DNA of 64,000 nucleotides from positions 11,497-75,496 of the forward strand of contig PJET01000005.1 in assembly GCA_002825515.1 (NCBI GenBank), written 5' to 3'. Under the pieces are notes generated by a model that saw only the letters and a program-made list of their open reading frames with translations, did not search any database and had not been told where the DNA came from. This DNA is from Candidatus Thorarchaeota archaeon MP11T_1 (lineage in GTDB: Archaea; Asgardarchaeota; Thorarchaeia; Thorarchaeales; Thorarchaeaceae). Position numbers and translations under genes: made by a program. This document shows, piece after piece, positions 62,876-64,000 of the stretch (position 1 is its first letter; each line of letters opens with the position of its first letter).

Positions 62876-64000
62876 CTGAAGAGAGCAATTGAGTCGACTT
62901 TTCCAATCGCTGAAGTGAACAGAATCGCTGAGAAAGAGTCAACTGGTTTTGGTAGAAGACATTACAGACCAGTCTATGTAATGCACAAATGGTGGGCACG
63001 GCGACTAGGTTCGGTATTCAGAACGATTCTTCTCTATTCTCTTGCGGATGAAAGTCTTGATGAGTGGGACGGAAAGCCAAACAGTCTCTGGGAATTTTTC
63101 AAAAGAGATGTTGATCTGGGTGGAAAGATTGTACTGGACCCGATGATGGGTGGAGGGACTACTGTTATTGAAGCACTGAAACTAGGTTGTAGAGTGATTG
63201 CTGGAGACATCAATCCTGTATCATGGTTTCTAGTGAAAAAACAAGTAGATGATATTGATCCAGAGCTCATCGTTCAAACTCTTCAGAAACTTGATGATGA
63301 GTTAGGATCAGAACTCAGGCAATACTATCAGACACTCTGTCCTGAGTGCGGACAAATAGCTGAGGCGATTTATTGTTTCTATTATAAAGTGAGCTCATGT
63401 ACCAAATGCGCAAAAGAAATCCCACTGATGCGTAATTTCTTCCTCGCCAAAAGTCCGGTTGGAACAGGCGATATCGTTATCTGTCCAACATGTTGGAATA
63501 TTTTTGAATCAAAAGATGCTAAAAAAGTGACCAAATGCACAAAATGTGATGAAAAATTCATACCAACGAAGACTTCATTCTCTAAGGGACGCTCATACAA
63601 GTGTTCAGACCCTGATTGTGGTCAAAGTGAGAAAATAGTCGAGTCCACTCAAGAATTTGGTAAGTTTGAGGAACGAATGTACGCTATTGAATTCTATTGC
63701 AAGCACTGTGATGAATCAAATAACAGGAAATTGATGAATGGTAGAGGATATAAAGTACCAGATGAAAGAGATAAAGAAATTTTGACAAATGCGAGCAGAG
63801 AGTATCAGGTTATAGCTCAAGATTTACCGATCCCAGACACGCTGATTCCGAGTGGTGTGGAAACAAAGCGGGCATTGAATCATGGGTACAGAAGATTTAG
63901 TGATATGTTTAATCCGAGGCAATTATTGAACCTAGGAAAGATTTACCGTTGGATTATGGAAATAAAAGATTGGAACCTCAAAGAGTTCTTTGTCTTGGCA
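62876..64000 (+). CDS. DUF1156-type DNA methylase, truncated by window edge
   Basis: About 375 residues visible. N-terminal signature RAIESTFPIAEVNRIAEKES, RHYRPVYVMHKWWARRLGSVFRT, then SAM motif DPMMGGGTTVIEALKLGCRV and GDINPVSWF. Four or more Cys-x2-Cys zinc ribbons (CPECG, CTKC, CPTC, CTKC, CKHC) are inserted after it; the catalytic motif would lie beyond the window. No ATG, GTG or TTG precedes the conserved region in frame: the TAG at 62873-62875 is followed directly by CTG, 10 bases after GGAGG, so CTG is the likely start. The next in-frame candidate is GTG within the conserved part. Probably an adenine methylase; such genes often belong to defence islands. Confidence 0.8.
   Translation, partial: MKRAIESTFPIAEVNRIAEKESTGFGRRHYRPVYVMHKWWARRLGSVFRTILLYSLADESLDEWDGKPNSLWEFFKRDVDLGGKIVLDPMMGGGTTVIEALKLGCRVIAGDINPVSWFLVKKQVDDIDPELIVQTLQKLDDELGSELRQYYQTLCPECGQIAEAIYCFYYKVSSCTKCAKEIPLMRNFFLAKSPVGTGDIVICPTCWNIFESKDAKKVTKCTKCDEKFIPTKTSFSKGRSYKCSDPDCGQSEKIVESTQEFGKFEERMYAIEFYCKHCDESNNRKLMNGRGYKVPDERDKEILTNASREYQVIAQDLPIPDTLIPSGVETKRALNHGYRRFSDMFNPRQLLNLGKIYRWIMEIKDWNLKEFFVLA

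Overview
The window is archaeal and most likely from an Asgard archaeon (a Thorarchaeota-like lineage is my best guess). Archaeal markers are the large subunit of DNA polymerase D, RadB, CarS, glycerol-1-phosphate dehydrogenase, split RNA polymerase A'/A'', TFB, aIF5B, EF-1A, 7S SRP RNA, TATA-type promoters and intron-bearing tRNAs with encoded CCA. The Asgard placement rests on eukaryote-like extras: a small Arf/Ras-type GTPase, a PAC4-like proteasome chaperone, a tandem SH3 protein, an OST3/OST6-like membrane protein and Elf1. This is inference from protein content; no tree was computed.

Layout. 1-400: truncated OST3-like gene. 0.5-14 kb: replication and repair block (topoisomerase IA, XPD/Rad3-type helicase, RNase H-fold protein, RadB, PolD large subunit, RPA-like protein) interleaved with CarS and a CBS protein. 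14-24 kb: cysteine desulfurase with a winged-helix partner, Elf1, two tiny genes, an Lhr-type helicase, EngB, an exported protein, a SWIM protein, a metallophosphoesterase, tRNA-Pro, and a SPOUT-like gene coupled to a solo m5C methyltransferase. 24.1-27.9 kb: a four-gene operon for the archaeal mevalonate route through anhydromevalonate phosphate (mevalonate kinase, UbiD-type decarboxylase, both phosphomevalonate dehydratase subunits). 27.9-30.9 kb: ribosomal/RNAP operon rpoD-L18e-L13-S9-rpoN-S2. 31-37 kb: small GTPase, G1P dehydrogenase, L7Ae-S28e-L24e, Ndk, aIF5B, SRP RNA and intron-containing tRNA-Ser.

37-52 kb, all on the minus strand: rpoB-A'-A''-L30e-NusA-S12-S7, then an unusual run of transporter, deacylase-like, flavodoxin, SH3 and membrane genes before EF-1A. 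52-54 kb is a disturbed tRNA neighbourhood: tRNA-Lys with a non-canonical intron, tRNA-Asp, and two degenerate copies of the tRNA-Asp 3' end, each beside one of two paralogous two-TM proteins. 54-62.5 kb: accessory metabolic genes (DinB, SIS, HEAT-repeat, SDR, nitroreductase, CorA, P-loop kinase), TFB and tRNA-Tyr. The window ends inside a DUF1156-type DNA methylase gene that appears to start with CTG, possibly the first gene of a defence island outside the window.

Together the genes cover information processing and ether-lipid supply: the mevalonate operon makes isopentenyl phosphate, EgsA makes the G1P backbone and CarS activates the finished archaeol core. No CRISPR array, complete insertion sequence or recognisable replication origin was seen.
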